A DNA stretch of 64,000 bases from Stappia sp. TSB10P1A. Lineage in GTDB: Bacteria > Pseudomonadota > Alphaproteobacteria > Rhizobiales > Stappiaceae. The position numbers and the translations under genes were made by a program. Shown here piece after piece: positions 1-8,358 of this stretch; position 1 is the first letter of the stretch; every line of letters begins with the position of its first letter. The stretch is from positions 124,001 through 188,000 of the forward strand of contig NZ_FYAU01000029.1 of NCBI RefSeq assembly GCF_900185725.1, in the 5' to 3' direction. The notes beneath the pieces are model-generated. The model was not told where the DNA came from, made no database searches, and saw only the letters and a list, made by a program, of their open reading frames with translations.

Positions 1-1219
1 GCGCCTCGGCCGCGCGCTCCGCCTCGGCCATGTAGTCGCGGGTGATCGGCACCGTGTCGATCCGCTTTGTCAGTTGCAACTGGAACACCATGTTGGTGCG
101 CTGCCGGAAGCCGACCTCGCACAGCGCCAGATAGAACTCCCACATCCGCAGGAAGCGCGCGTCGTAGATCTTCAGCACCTCCTCGCGGTGGGCGAGGAAG
201 CGTTCGCGCCAGTGGCGCAGCGTCTCGGCATAGTGCAGCCGCAGGATCTCGACATCGGTGGCAAAGAGCCCCGTCTTCTCCACCGCCGCGAACACTTCCG
301 ACATCGAAGGCAGATCGGCGCCGGGGAAAATGTACTTGCGGATGAAGGGGTTGATCGGGGCGGGCACGTCCGAATAGCCGATCGCGTGGATCAGCGCGAC
401 CCCGTCCGGGGCAAGCAACTCGCGCAGCTTGCCGAAATATTCCAGGTAGTGCCGCTTGCCGACATGCTCGAACATGCCGACCGAGACGATGCGGTCGAAC
501 GGCCCCCGCTGCTCGCGGTAGTCCCTGAGGTGGAACGACACGCGTTCCCCTGCCGGCGACGCGGCGGCGCGCGCCTGGGAATGGGCGAACTGTTCCTCGC
601 TCAACGTCACCCCGGTCACTTCGGCGCCATAGGCTTCGGCAAGATAAAGCGCCATGCCGCCCCACCCCGAGCCGATGTCCAGCACCTTGAGGCCAGGCCG
701 GTCGAGCATCAGCTTCGCCGCGATATGTCGCTTCTTGTTGAGTTGCGCCTCCTCCAGCGTGTCCTCGGGCGAGCGGAAATAGGCGCAGGAATACTGCCGG
801 TCGCTATCGAGGAAGAGGTCGTAGAGGGCGGGCGACAGATCGTAGTGATGGGCGACGTTGCGCTGGGCTCGGCCCATCGGGTTAGACTGCTTGAGCCGTG
901 CGGTGGCCCGCTCCAGCAGCGACATCCAGGGATGGCCGGCCTCGGTACCGTAGTTGCGGGCAAGGAGGTCCAGAAACTCGTAGAGCCGTCCATCATCGAC
1001 CGTGAGGCTGCCATCCATATAAGCTTCGCCGAGGCCGAGCACCGGGTTGCGGACCAGCTTCCAGTCGGAGGCATCGGTCGACAGCCGGACGGTCGCGACC
1101 GGCGGCGAGCCGTCGCCCAGAAGATGGGAGCGGCCGGCCCTGTCGATGACCGTGAGACTGCCGCGGCGGACAATGGAGCGAAGGAGACGGAGGAAGATCA
1201 TGGACGGGCTGGCGCTCAT
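1..1219 (-). CDS. cfa: Cyclopropane-fatty-acyl-phospholipid synthase (partial, 3' end outside window)
   Basis: SAM-dependent enzyme that methylenates unsaturated acyl chains of membrane phospholipids to cyclopropane rings. The reverse strand reads from ATG at 1219 without a stop to the window edge, giving about 406 residues, so the gene continues to the left. The translated frame shows an N-terminal CFA-type domain, the substrate-region sequence HHYDLSPALYDLFLD, the SAM-binding loop LDIGSGWGGMALYLAE and the family motif VGMFEHVGKRHYLEYF, followed by INPFIRKYIFPG. These are diagnostic of the Cfa family. The gene stands alone here: the region between it and the RpiR gene end (1220–1392) shows no other frame. 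The two opposite-strand frames longer than 400 bases over this gene are shadows. Confidence 0.93.
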   Translation of the reverse strand, partial: MSASPSMIFLRLLRSIVRRGSLTVIDRAGRSHLLGDGSPPVATVRLSTDASDWKLVRNPVLGLGEAYMDGSLTVDDGRLYEFLDLLARNYGTEAGHPWMSLLERATARLKQSNPMGRAQRNVAHHYDLSPALYDLFLDSDRQYSCAYFRSPEDTLEEAQLNKKRHIAAKLMLDRPGLKVLDIGSGWGGMALYLAEAYGAEVTGVTLSEEQFAHSQARAAASPAGERVSFHLRDYREQRGPFDRIVSVGMFEHVGKRHYLEYFGKLRELLAPDGVALIHAIGYSDVPAPINPFIRKYIFPGADLPSMSEVFAAVEKTGLFATDVEILRLHYAETLRHWRERFLAHREEVLKIYDARFLRMWEFYLALCEVGFRQRTNMVFQLQLTKRIDTVPITRDYMAEAERAAEA

Positions 1220-1392
1220 GTGAGGTCAGGCGGGCTGCCGGGGAGGCGGCTTGCATGCACAGGCGAGCGGCGGAACAAAGCCCGCCGACCGAGCACGATA
1301 CCACGGCTTTCCGTTTTGTCCGAACCGGTTGCGACGCGCGCGTCCGGCCTGTGCCGGTTGTGCAGGCGCTTCGGATCCCGATCTTCGCCCCG

Positions 1393-2286
1393 CTAGAACA
1401 GCCGCATGTCGCGGGCAAGCAGCTTCCACTGGTGGATTCGGGCGGCGCCGCCGTCGTCCTGCCGTTCGGCCACCGCGTCGACGATCAGGTTCAGCGCCGA
1501 GATGATGCCGACCGTCGATTCCAGGTAGAGGCCGCTGCGCGAGGGGGCATGGATCACGGCATCGGCGAGATCCTTGGCCCAGTGGCAGTATTCATCGGTG
1601 ACCACGGCGCAGCGCCGCCCCTGCGCACGGGCGATGCGCGCAAGATCCTGGGACTCCCTCGCATAGGGCACCACATCGACCAGCAGCAGGCAGGTGGCGC
1701 CCGGCACCCGGTCCGGCGCGGTACCGCTCTCCGGCAGCCATTCGGCCAGCATGCCGTCATGGGCGGAGAGGTAGCGCACTGCCGGGCGGGCGATGGCCAA
1801 GCGCCTTGCGAAATCCTCCGCGATGCCCCGCACCGACTGGAAGCCGGTGACATGGATGGCGGCCGAGCCCGCCAGCAGGTCGACCAGCGTGCGGAAGGCC
1901 GGGCCGCCGGCCTGCTGGAAGACGCTGTGCAATGCCTCGACCTCGGCCTTCAGCACCCGCTCGAGCCGGTCGTCGAGGGGCGGCGCGACGGCCCCCGCCT
2001 GTCGCCCGTGGCCGGGTGACAGGGAATACTGTTCTCGCATCATCGCCTTGAGGCCGCGCATGCCGTCGCATCCCAGCCGCCGCAGCAGCCGCCCCACCGT
2101 CACCTCGCTCACTCCCACCTTGGCCGCAAGGGTCCGGCCGGTCTCCAGCCCGAGCGTGTCCAGGTTCAGCAGCATGAACTGGGCAAGCCGGGCCTCCTGC
2201 GTCGGCAGGCCGGGCAGGGCGGCTTCGATCTTCTCCGCCAGTTCCTGGAAGCTGACGGTCGGATAGCTGGCGAAACCTTCCCGCAT
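1393..2286 (-). CDS. MurR/RpiR-family transcriptional regulator
   Basis: DNA-binding regulator of 297 residues. Residues about 1–85 form the RpiR-type helix-turn-helix (KVGVSEVTVGRLLRRLGC is the recognition region). Residues about 130–270 form a SIS sugar-phosphate-type sensing fold. The ATG at 2286 has a GAGGTCACC ribosome binding site. The gene diverges from the polyamine-type ABC operon starting at 2423, and the AT-rich gap contains an inverted repeat (2307–2333), so it probably controls that operon and itself. RpiR proteins usually sense phosphosugars. Here the target looks like polyamine or peptide uptake, so the effector cannot be named. Confidence 0.9.
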   Translation of the reverse strand: MREGFASYPTVSFQELAEKIEAALPGLPTQEARLAQFMLLNLDTLGLETGRTLAAKVGVSEVTVGRLLRRLGCDGMRGLKAMMREQYSLSPGHGRQAGAVAPPLDDRLERVLKAEVEALHSVFQQAGGPAFRTLVDLLAGSAAIHVTGFQSVRGIAEDFARRLAIARPAVRYLSAHDGMLAEWLPESGTAPDRVPGATCLLLVDVVPYARESQDLARIARAQGRRCAVVTDEYCHWAKDLADAVIHAPSRSGLYLESTVGIISALNLIVDAVAERQDDGGAARIHQWKLLARDMRLF

Positions 2287-2306
2287 GGTGACCTCGCATG
2301 ACAGAA

Positions 2307-2333
2307 AAATAACATTTGCAGATTTTGTAATTT
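2307..2333. promoter_or_regulatory. Inverted repeat in the rpiR–potD divergent promoter region, candidate RpiR operator
   Basis: AAATAACA at 2307–2314 and TGTAATTT at 2326–2333 form an inverted repeat with one mismatch and an 11-base spacer, roughly two helical turns between half-site centres. It lies in the only AT-rich stretch between the divergent rpiR and potD-like genes. Position and symmetry support an operator; binding by the neighbouring RpiR protein is inferred. Confidence 0.45.
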
Positions 2334-2422
2334 AAATGGCACCTTTCATTCGTCAAACAAAAAAGGCTCGGGACCAAAGAAAACCCGGTCACTCCTTCAC
2401 CTTCCAAAAGGGGAGCCGAACA

Positions 2423-3493
2423 ATGAAACTCTCATCGGGCGTAAAGCCCAAGTCGTCGACGGCGCTGCTCGGCGCCGTCATCGCGCTGTCTGCGGGCGTC
2501 CTTGCGGTTGTTCCGCAGCAGGCCGCCGCTGAGGGCAAGCTGAGTCTCTACAACTGGGGCGATTACATCAATCCAAAGATCCTGGAGACGTTCAAGGAGG
2601 AATTCGGCGTCGAGGTCAGCCTCGATACCTATGGTACCAACGAGGAAATGCTGGCGAAGATCCAGGCCGGGGCGACGGGTTATGATATCGTCTTCCCGTC
2701 CGTGCACATGCACGACATCATGCACCAGCTCGGCCTTCTGGCGAAGACCGACATCGGCAGCCATCCCGACTTCAAGAACATCGACCCGCAGTTCATCCGC
2801 GCCAGGACCGACCCACAGGCCGAGTATTGCCTGCCCTATGCGTGGGGCAGCGTCGGCATCGTCTACAACCGCCAGAAGGCGGAAGGCATCGAGGGCTGGG
2901 CGGATTTCTTCGCATTGGCCGAGAAGGGCGAGAAGATCATCCTGCTCGACGACCTGCGCGAGACGCTCGGCATCGGCCTGATCATGAACGGCCACTCTGT
3001 CAACTCGCGCGACGAGGACGAGCTGCGCCAGGCCGCCGACTACATTATCGAGCGGGTCGGCAACATCAGCGCCTTCACCTATGACAGCATCCCTCTGGTC
3101 CAGTCGGGCGACGTTGCCGCCGCGCACTGGTATGTCGGCGCCAATATCTTCGCCCAGGAGATACCCGACACCCTCAAATACATCATCCCCAAGGAAGGGG
3201 CGACGATGTACCAGGAGGATATGTGCGTGCTCGCCTCGGCGCCGAACAAGGAGAATGCCATCCGCTTCATGGAGTTCTACCTGCGCCCGGAGATCGCCGC
3301 GCTCAACGTCTCGCAGCAGCTCAACGGCACGCCCAACGTGCCGGCACTGGAGCTCATCCCCGAGGCGATCCGCGGCAACGAGAGCATCTATCCGCCGCAG
3401 GAGGTGATGGACAAACTCGAGATCTTCGAGGATCTGGGACAGGATCTGAAGCTCTACAACCGCGAGTGGACGCGGGTGAAGACGGCGCAGTAG
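2423..3493 (+). CDS. Polyamine-type ABC transporter substrate-binding protein (PotD/PotF-like)
   Basis: Periplasmic binding protein of 356 residues. ATG at 2423 was chosen because it is preceded by AAAAGGGGAGC and is followed at once by a signal peptide with a hydrophobic core ([17 protein letters not shown]) and an AAAEG cleavage region. The mature start [19 protein letters not shown] and the later [10 protein letters not shown] are typical of the PotD/PotF family. It opens a potD-A-B-C-type operon; the neighbours are an aminopeptidase and a beta-alanine-type transaminase, so the ligand may be a polyamine or a small beta-amino-acid derivative. A hairpin lies between it and the ATPase gene. 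Confidence 0.9.
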   Translation: MKLSSGVKPKSSTALLGAVIALSAGVLAVVPQQAAAEGKLSLYNWGDYINPKILETFKEEFGVEVSLDTYGTNEEMLAKIQAGATGYDIVFPSVHMHDIMHQLGLLAKTDIGSHPDFKNIDPQFIRARTDPQAEYCLPYAWGSVGIVYNRQKAEGIEGWADFFALAEKGEKIILLDDLRETLGIGLIMNGHSVNSRDEDELRQAADYIIERVGNISAFTYDSIPLVQSGDVAAAHWYVGANIFAQEIPDTLKYIIPKEGATMYQEDMCVLASAPNKENAIRFMEFYLRPEIAALNVSQQLNGTPNVPALELIPEAIRGNESIYPPQEVMDKLEIFEDLGQDLKLYNREWTRVKTAQ

Positions 3494-3511
3494 CGGCCTT
3501 GTCTCCCTCCC

Positions 3512-3535
3512 CCGGCGGCGTGTTCGCGCCGCCGG
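3512..3535 (+). other. Intercistronic hairpin after the binding-protein gene
   Basis: CCGGCGGCG at 3512–3520 pairs perfectly with CGCCGCCGG at 3527–3535 around a six-base loop. No T-run follows. It sits 18 bases after the potD-like stop codon and 38 before the ATPase start, where such hairpins commonly protect the upstream message and raise the ratio of binding protein to transporter. Confidence 0.6.
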
Positions 3536-3573
3536 ATCCTTCCGGTTCCCCTCCGATCCATCCGGGAGCTTGC

Positions 3574-4707
3574 ATGCCACCGCTTCTCGAGATCCGCGAC
3601 GCCGCCCGGCAGTTCGTGACGCCCGACGGGGTGCGCGTCGCCGCCCTGGACGGTCTCTCGCTGACTGTCTCCGACAATGAATTCGTCACCTTGCTCGGGC
3701 CCTCGGGCTGCGGCAAGACCACCTTGCTGCGCACCATCAGCGGCTTCGAGGACCTCGATTCCGGGGATATCCTGATCGACGGCGCCTCCATTCTGGATCG
3801 GCCGGCCCATGCGCGGCCCGTCAACACTGTGTTCCAGAACTATGCGCTGTTTCCGCATATGAACGTGGCGCGCAATGTCGGCTACAGCCTGGAGGTCGCC
3901 GGCGTACCGGCCCGCGAGCGGACCCGCCGTGTCGGCGAGGCGCTGGAGCTCGTCAGCCTGTCCGGCTTCGGCGAACGCTCGGTGCGCCAGCTCTCCGGCG
4001 GCCAGCAGCAGCGGGTGGCGCTTGCCCGGGCCATCGTCGCCCGGCCGAAGCTGCTGCTGCTCGACGAGCCGCTCTCCGCGCTAGATCGCAACCTGCGTCA
4101 GAAGATGCAGGAAGAGCTGAAGCTGCTGCAACACGAGCTCGGCATCTCCTTCATCTTCGTTACCCACGACCAGGAGGAGGCGCTGACTATGTCCGACCGC
4201 ATCGTCGTCCTCGACGGCGGCCGGATCCAGCAATGCGGCGGGCCGGAGGACGTCTATTATCGTCCGGCCAATGCCTTCGTCGCCCGGTTTATCGGCGAGA
4301 GCAACCTGCTGGCCGCGACTGTCGTCTCCGCCGATGCCGGGGGCAGTCTGGTGGAGATCGCGGACGGAACCCGGGTGCACCTTGCCGGCCGCTCCCTCAC
4401 GCCGGGAGCGCGTGCCACGCTGCTGGTGCGGCCCGAGGCGATCGACCTGTCCGCGGCGAGCGAAACCGGTGGCGCGTCCGCCGGCGCGGCCCGCCGGGAC
4501 GATGGCCTTGCCCTGTCGGGCAGGCTCGCGCAGGCGTTCTTCGGCGGCACGGACTATCGCCTTGCCGTCGAGGTGGCCGGGCTCGATCCGCTGAAGGTGA
4601 CGGCCCGCGGCGGCATTGGCGCGGCAAGCGCGGGGTTTGCCCCCGGTCGCGCGGTCTCGCTCTTCGTGCCGCAGGCAGCGATCCATGTGCTGGAGGGGCG
4701 GCCATGA
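3574..4707 (+). CDS. Polyamine-type ABC transporter ATP-binding protein (PotA-like)
   Basis: ATPase of 377 residues powering the importer. Walker [10 protein letters not shown] lies near residue 45, the signature LSGGQQQR near 140, Walker [13 protein letters not shown] near 160 and the H-loop THDQEE near 190. The C-terminal part (about 240–377) is a TOBE-type domain, as in PotA. ATG at 3574 gives [14 protein letters not shown], the usual PotA-like beginning; the longer open frame upstream runs back through the preceding gene and is ignored. The stop overlaps the next start (ATGA at 4704). Confidence 0.94.
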   Translation: MPPLLEIRDAARQFVTPDGVRVAALDGLSLTVSDNEFVTLLGPSGCGKTTLLRTISGFEDLDSGDILIDGASILDRPAHARPVNTVFQNYALFPHMNVARNVGYSLEVAGVPARERTRRVGEALELVSLSGFGERSVRQLSGGQQQRVALARAIVARPKLLLLDEPLSALDRNLRQKMQEELKLLQHELGISFIFVTHDQEEALTMSDRIVVLDGGRIQQCGGPEDVYYRPANAFVARFIGESNLLAATVVSADAGGSLVEIADGTRVHLAGRSLTPGARATLLVRPEAIDLSAASETGGASAGAARRDDGLALSGRLAQAFFGGTDYRLAVEVAGLDPLKVTARGGIGAASAGFAPGRAVSLFVPQAAIHVLEGRP

Positions 4708-5636
4708 CCGGGCGGCAGGCCGCTTCGCACGGCCCCAACGCGCTGCGCCGGCAGGCGGCGCTCGCCCTCCTGCTCGCGGCGCCGACCCTGTTCCTGGCGG
4801 TGTTCTTCGTCGGGCCGCTGGCACTGATGTTCGTCTATAGCTGGTTGGAGCCCGGCCTCTATGGCGGCGTCGAGTGGACCTTCTACCATCTCAACTTCGG
4901 TCGCATCTTCGGCTGGGCCAACACCCGCTACGAAAGCTTCGATCCGGTGTATTTGCGCATATTCGCCCGCTCTCTATGGCTGGCGCTGCAGACCTCGTTC
5001 TTTTGCCTGCTGCTGTGCTATCCGGCCGCCTTCTGGGTCAGCCGGCTCGGTCCACGCGCCCGCAACCTCTTCATCTTCCTCATCACCCTGCCGTTCTTCG
5101 TCAGCCTGGTGGTGCGCCTTTTCGCCTGGGTGCTCTTGCTGCGGCCGACCGGCTTCGTCAATCAGGCGCTGCTCGGCCTCGGCCTCGTCGAGCGGCCACT
5201 GGAGATCATCTACACGGAAGCCGCCGTGGTGATCGGCATGGTCTATGTGTTCATCCCCTTCATGTTCCTGCCGCTCTATGCCAGCGTCGAAAAGCTCGAC
5301 GCCAGCCTGGTCGAGGCTTCGCAGGACCTCGGTGCCAGCCGCTTCCAGACCTTCCGCAAGGTGGTGCTGCCGCTCACCCTGCCGGGCATCGTCGGCGGTT
5401 CGATCATCGTCTTCATCCCGAGTCTGGGCAATTTCGTCGTGCCCTCGCTGCTCGGCGGAGCGAAGGTGATGATGACCGGCAACCTCATCGAGCAGCAGTT
5501 CCTGTCGGCGCGCAACTGGCCATTCGGTGCGGCTCTCGGCATGACGGTGATGGCCGCGGTGCTGCTGCTGCTCGTCGTCTATGTGCGGCTGCTGGCGCGC
5601 GACGACGATGCTGCTCCCTCCGGCGCAAGGAGCTGA
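4704..5636 (+). CDS. Polyamine-type ABC transporter permease (PotB-like)
   Basis: Inner-membrane permease of 310 residues with about six membrane segments. The start overlaps the ATPase stop, so translation is probably coupled. The PotB features are visible: an N-terminal segment [21 protein letters not shown], the sequence [20 protein letters not shown], and the EAA coupling loop around [20 protein letters not shown] that docks on the ATPase. It pairs with the following PotC-like permease, which starts four bases after its stop. Confidence 0.93.
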   Translation: MTGRQAASHGPNALRRQAALALLLAAPTLFLAVFFVGPLALMFVYSWLEPGLYGGVEWTFYHLNFGRIFGWANTRYESFDPVYLRIFARSLWLALQTSFFCLLLCYPAAFWVSRLGPRARNLFIFLITLPFFVSLVVRLFAWVLLLRPTGFVNQALLGLGLVERPLEIIYTEAAVVIGMVYVFIPFMFLPLYASVEKLDASLVEASQDLGASRFQTFRKVVLPLTLPGIVGGSIIVFIPSLGNFVVPSLLGGAKVMMTGNLIEQQFLSARNWPFGAALGMTVMAAVLLLLVVYVRLLARDDDAAPSGARS

Positions 5637-5640
5637 GCCC

Positions 5641-6468
5641 ATGTCCGCACCGCGCAACAGGATCGGCCTTCTCGGTCTCTACGGCGTTCTCTTCTTCGCC
5701 TTCATCTACGCGCCGATCATCCTGATCGTCGTCTTCTCGTTCAACGCCAATCCGGTCAACATGATGATCTGGAGCGGCTTCACCCTCGACTGGTACCGCT
5801 CGATCTTCGGCCTCTCCACCGGCCTCGACGAACTGTCGCTCTATGTGCAGTCGACCGATCAGTTGTTGAAGGCGGTGCGCAACAGCCTGATCGTGGCCTT
5901 GACCACGACCCTCGTTGCCACCGTCTTCGGCACCTCGGTAGCGCTGGCCGTGGCGCGCTTTCGCTTCCGCCTGCGCTCGTTCTACCGGGCCTTGATGTTC
6001 ATGCCGATGATCATGCCCGACATCGTCCTCGGCATTGCCCTGCTGGTCTTCTTCGTCAGCTTCGGCATGAGCCTTGGTCTCGTCAGCATCATCATCGGCC
6101 ACTGCACCTTCCTGACCAGCTATGTCTTCATCGTGGTCAGTGCCCGGCTCGCCGGCATGGATCGGTCGCTGGAGGAGGCTTCGGCTGATCTCGGCGCCGA
6201 CGGCTGGACCACGTTCCGCAAGGTGACGCTGCCGCTGATCCTGCCCGGCGTGATCGGCGGTGCGCTGCTCGCCTTCATCATCTCGATGGACGATCTCGTC
6301 ATCACCTACTTCATCTCCGGAGTCGACTCGACCACCCTCCCGGTCTTCATCTATGGCATGTTGCGGCGGGGAATTAAGCCGGAAATCAACGCGATAGCGA
6401 CTGTCATGCTGGTCTTCTCCTTCGTCGTCGCATCGCTCGGCCTCTATCTCAGATCGCGAGGAAAATGA
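5641..6468 (+). CDS. Polyamine-type ABC transporter permease (PotC-like)
   Basis: Second permease subunit, 275 residues with about six membrane segments. ATG at 5641 gives MSAPRNRIGLLGLYGVLFF; the open frame 60 bases upstream overlaps potB and was not used. The PotC hallmarks YAPIILIVVFSFNA and the coupling loop EEASADLGADGWTTFRKV are present. The stop codon is one base before the ATG of the aminopeptidase gene, so that peptidase belongs to the same transcript. Confidence 0.93.
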   Translation: MSAPRNRIGLLGLYGVLFFAFIYAPIILIVVFSFNANPVNMMIWSGFTLDWYRSIFGLSTGLDELSLYVQSTDQLLKAVRNSLIVALTTTLVATVFGTSVALAVARFRFRLRSFYRALMFMPMIMPDIVLGIALLVFFVSFGMSLGLVSIIIGHCTFLTSYVFIVVSARLAGMDRSLEEASADLGADGWTTFRKVTLPLILPGVIGGALLAFIISMDDLVITYFISGVDSTTLPVFIYGMLRRGIKPEINAIATVMLVFSFVVASLGLYLRSRGK

Positions 6469-6469
6469 C

Positions 6470-7630
6470 ATGACCGCCCGAAGCGCCCCGCTGAAGCCGC
6501 GCGCCCGCGATCTGGGCCTCGACCTGCCCGGCTGCTGCGGTCCCTTCAATGCCATCACCGACGTGCCCGGCGTCCTGGTCGGCTTCAAGACCCTGCAGCG
6601 ACCGGCCGGCTCCGGCACGCCGCCCGTGCTGACCGGCGTCACCGCCATCCTGCCGCGCGGCTTCGACACGCATCCAAGTCCGGTCTGGGCGGGGCAATAT
6701 ACGCTCAACGGCAATGGCGAGATGACCGGCAGCCACTGGGTGCGCGACGCCGGCCATTTCCTCGGCCCGCTGGTGATCACCAACACCCATTCGGTTGGCA
6801 TCGCCCATCATGCGGCGACCCGCTGGATCCTCTCTCATCATGCCGAAGCGTTCGCGCGGCACCACCTGTGGGCAATGCCGGTGATCGCCGAGACCTATGA
6901 CGGCGTCCTCAGCGACATCAACGGCCAGCATGTCGGCGAGGACGACGTTCTGGCGGCGATCGGAGCGGCCGTCTCCGGCCCGGTGGCGGAAGGCAATGTC
7001 GGCGGCGGGGCCGGCATGATCTGCTACGAGTTCAAGGGCGGCACCGGCACATCCTCGCGCCGCCTCGCGGTGGCGGGTGAGGACTTCACCCTCGGCGTTC
7101 TGGTCCAGGCCAACCATGGCCACCGGCCCTGGCTCACCGTGCTCGGCGCTCCGGTCGGCCGCCATCTCGAGCGCGACCGCATTGCCGAGATGCCCAGCGA
7201 GCGCGGCTCGATCATCGCCGTCATCGCCACCGACCTGCCGCTCGGCCCCTCGCAACTGGAGCGTCTCGCCCGCCGTGCCGCTCTTGGCATCGGCCGCGGC
7301 GGCACGCCCGGCGGCAACAGTTCCGGCGATATCTTCCTGGCGTTCAGCACCGCCAACCGCATGGACCTGCCGCAGCTTTCCGGGCCCTGGCGTGACATGC
7401 GCACGCTCAACGACGAGCTGCTCGATCCGGTTTATCTGGCCGCCGTCGAGGCGGTGGACGAGGCGGTGCTCAACGCCATGCTGGCAGCCGAGGACGCGCC
7501 GACGGCAAAGCCCGCCGGTCACGTCTGCCGGGCGCTGCCAGTGAAGGACCTGCTGGCGGTGCTGGCCCGCTATGGGCGTGCTCCGCTGACGGTTCCGGCC
7601 TCCACACCGGCGCCGGCGACCGGCCGCTGA
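6470..7630 (+). CDS. P1-family aminopeptidase (DmpA/BapA type)
   Basis: N-terminal-nucleophile aminopeptidase of 386 residues, the normal length of the DmpA/BapA precursor that self-cleaves into two chains. The start ITDVPGVLVGFKTL and the central GGAGMICYEFKGGTG are family features. The nucleophile region GGTPGGNSSGDIFLAFST lies near residues 280–298; the new N-terminal Ser of the small subunit should be one of the two serines in NSSGD. Known members release D-amino acids, L-amino acids or beta-amino acids such as beta-alanine from short peptides. Being co-transcribed with a PotDABC importer and near a beta-alanine-type transaminase favours a beta-peptide or amide substrate, but this is inference. 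No signal peptide is visible. Confidence 0.9.
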   Translation: MTARSAPLKPRARDLGLDLPGCCGPFNAITDVPGVLVGFKTLQRPAGSGTPPVLTGVTAILPRGFDTHPSPVWAGQYTLNGNGEMTGSHWVRDAGHFLGPLVITNTHSVGIAHHAATRWILSHHAEAFARHHLWAMPVIAETYDGVLSDINGQHVGEDDVLAAIGAAVSGPVAEGNVGGGAGMICYEFKGGTGTSSRRLAVAGEDFTLGVLVQANHGHRPWLTVLGAPVGRHLERDRIAEMPSERGSIIAVIATDLPLGPSQLERLARRAALGIGRGGTPGGNSSGDIFLAFSTANRMDLPQLSGPWRDMRTLNDELLDPVYLAAVEAVDEAVLNAMLAAEDAPTAKPAGHVCRALPVKDLLAVLARYGRAPLTVPASTPAPATGR

Positions 7631-7648
7631 CCCCGTCCCCGGAGACTG

Positions 7649-8227
7649 TCAGAAGCTTGGCGGCGTGCAGGCGCTGACCACGATGCAGGGCTCCGGCCCG
7701 ACTGCGCGGAAGCGGTGCGGCACGGTGCTGTCGAAGGCGTAGGCATCGCCCGCCCCCAGGATCTTGCGCTGATCTCCGACCGTCACTTCCAGCCGGCCGG
7801 AGATCACCACGCCGCCTTCCTCGCCGTCGTGGGAGAGCGGTGCCCGCCCGGTATCGGCGCCCGGTTCGTAGCGCTCGTGCAGGATCTGCAGCCGCCGGCC
7901 GAACAGATTGCCGCCGACCTGGCGATAGGAGATTCGCCCCTTGCCGATCTCCTTGAGCTCCTCGCCCTGGAAGAACACCTGCCGCTCGGCGCCAGGCTCG
8001 AAGGCGAAGAAATCGGTGAGGCTGACCGGGATGCCGTCGAGCACCCGTTTCAGCGCGCCGACGGACGGGTTCATGCGACCGGACTCGATCAGCGAGATCG
8101 TTGCATTGGTGACACCGGCCCGCTTCGCCAGCGTGCGCTGCGACAGCCCATGCGCGGCGCGCAGGGCCCGCAGCCGGCCGCCGATGTCGAGTTCCGCGTC
8201 GCTGCCGTTGGGCCTGCCGTTAGACAT
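7649..8227 (-). CDS. XRE-family regulator with C-terminal cupin domain (PuuR-like)
   Basis: Regulator of 192 residues. The Cro/C1 helix-turn-helix covers about residues 10–65 (GLSQRTLAKRAGVTNATISL) and a cupin_2 barrel covers about 110–190 (HDGEEGGVVISGRLEV, GDAYAFDSTVPHRF). This is the architecture of PuuR, the putrescine-utilisation repressor. ATG at 8227 has GAGG nine bases upstream; a TTG at 8281 would add 18 residues but lacks a good ribosome binding site. The gene is convergent with the aminopeptidase gene and divergent from the transaminase gene. Inverted GAAACA sites in the shared promoter region are its likely targets. Confidence 0.9.
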   Translation of the reverse strand: MSNGRPNGSDAELDIGGRLRALRAAHGLSQRTLAKRAGVTNATISLIESGRMNPSVGALKRVLDGIPVSLTDFFAFEPGAERQVFFQGEELKEIGKGRISYRQVGGNLFGRRLQILHERYEPGADTGRAPLSHDGEEGGVVISGRLEVTVGDQRKILGAGDAYAFDSTVPHRFRAVGPEPCIVVSACTPPSF

Positions 8228-8264
8228 GTTTACGATCCTCAACGCTCTCCTATCTTCCTTAGTA

Positions 8265-8303
8265 GAAACAATGGCTTGCAAAAATCAAGAAACAGACTGT
8301 TTC
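8265..8303. promoter_or_regulatory. GAAACA repeats, candidate XRE–cupin operator
   Basis: GAAACA-GAC-TGTTTC at 8289–8303 is a perfect 15-base inverted repeat, and a further GAAACA half-site stands at 8265–8270. They lie between the divergent XRE–cupin regulator and the transaminase gene, 38 and 56 bases from the two start codons. Operator function is inferred from symmetry and position. Confidence 0.5.
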
Positions 8304-8358
8304 AGGATGGAAAAAGAGCGCAGGCTGCAGATTGACAAAAACCGCCGGAGAGGCCGCA

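Noticed and set aside
74-1396. 440-residue open frame on the plus strand over the cfa gene
   Set aside because: The minus strand encodes an unmistakable Cfa protein with its SAM-binding motif. The plus frame is Arg/His/Gln-rich low-complexity translation caused by high GC, with no recognisable domain.
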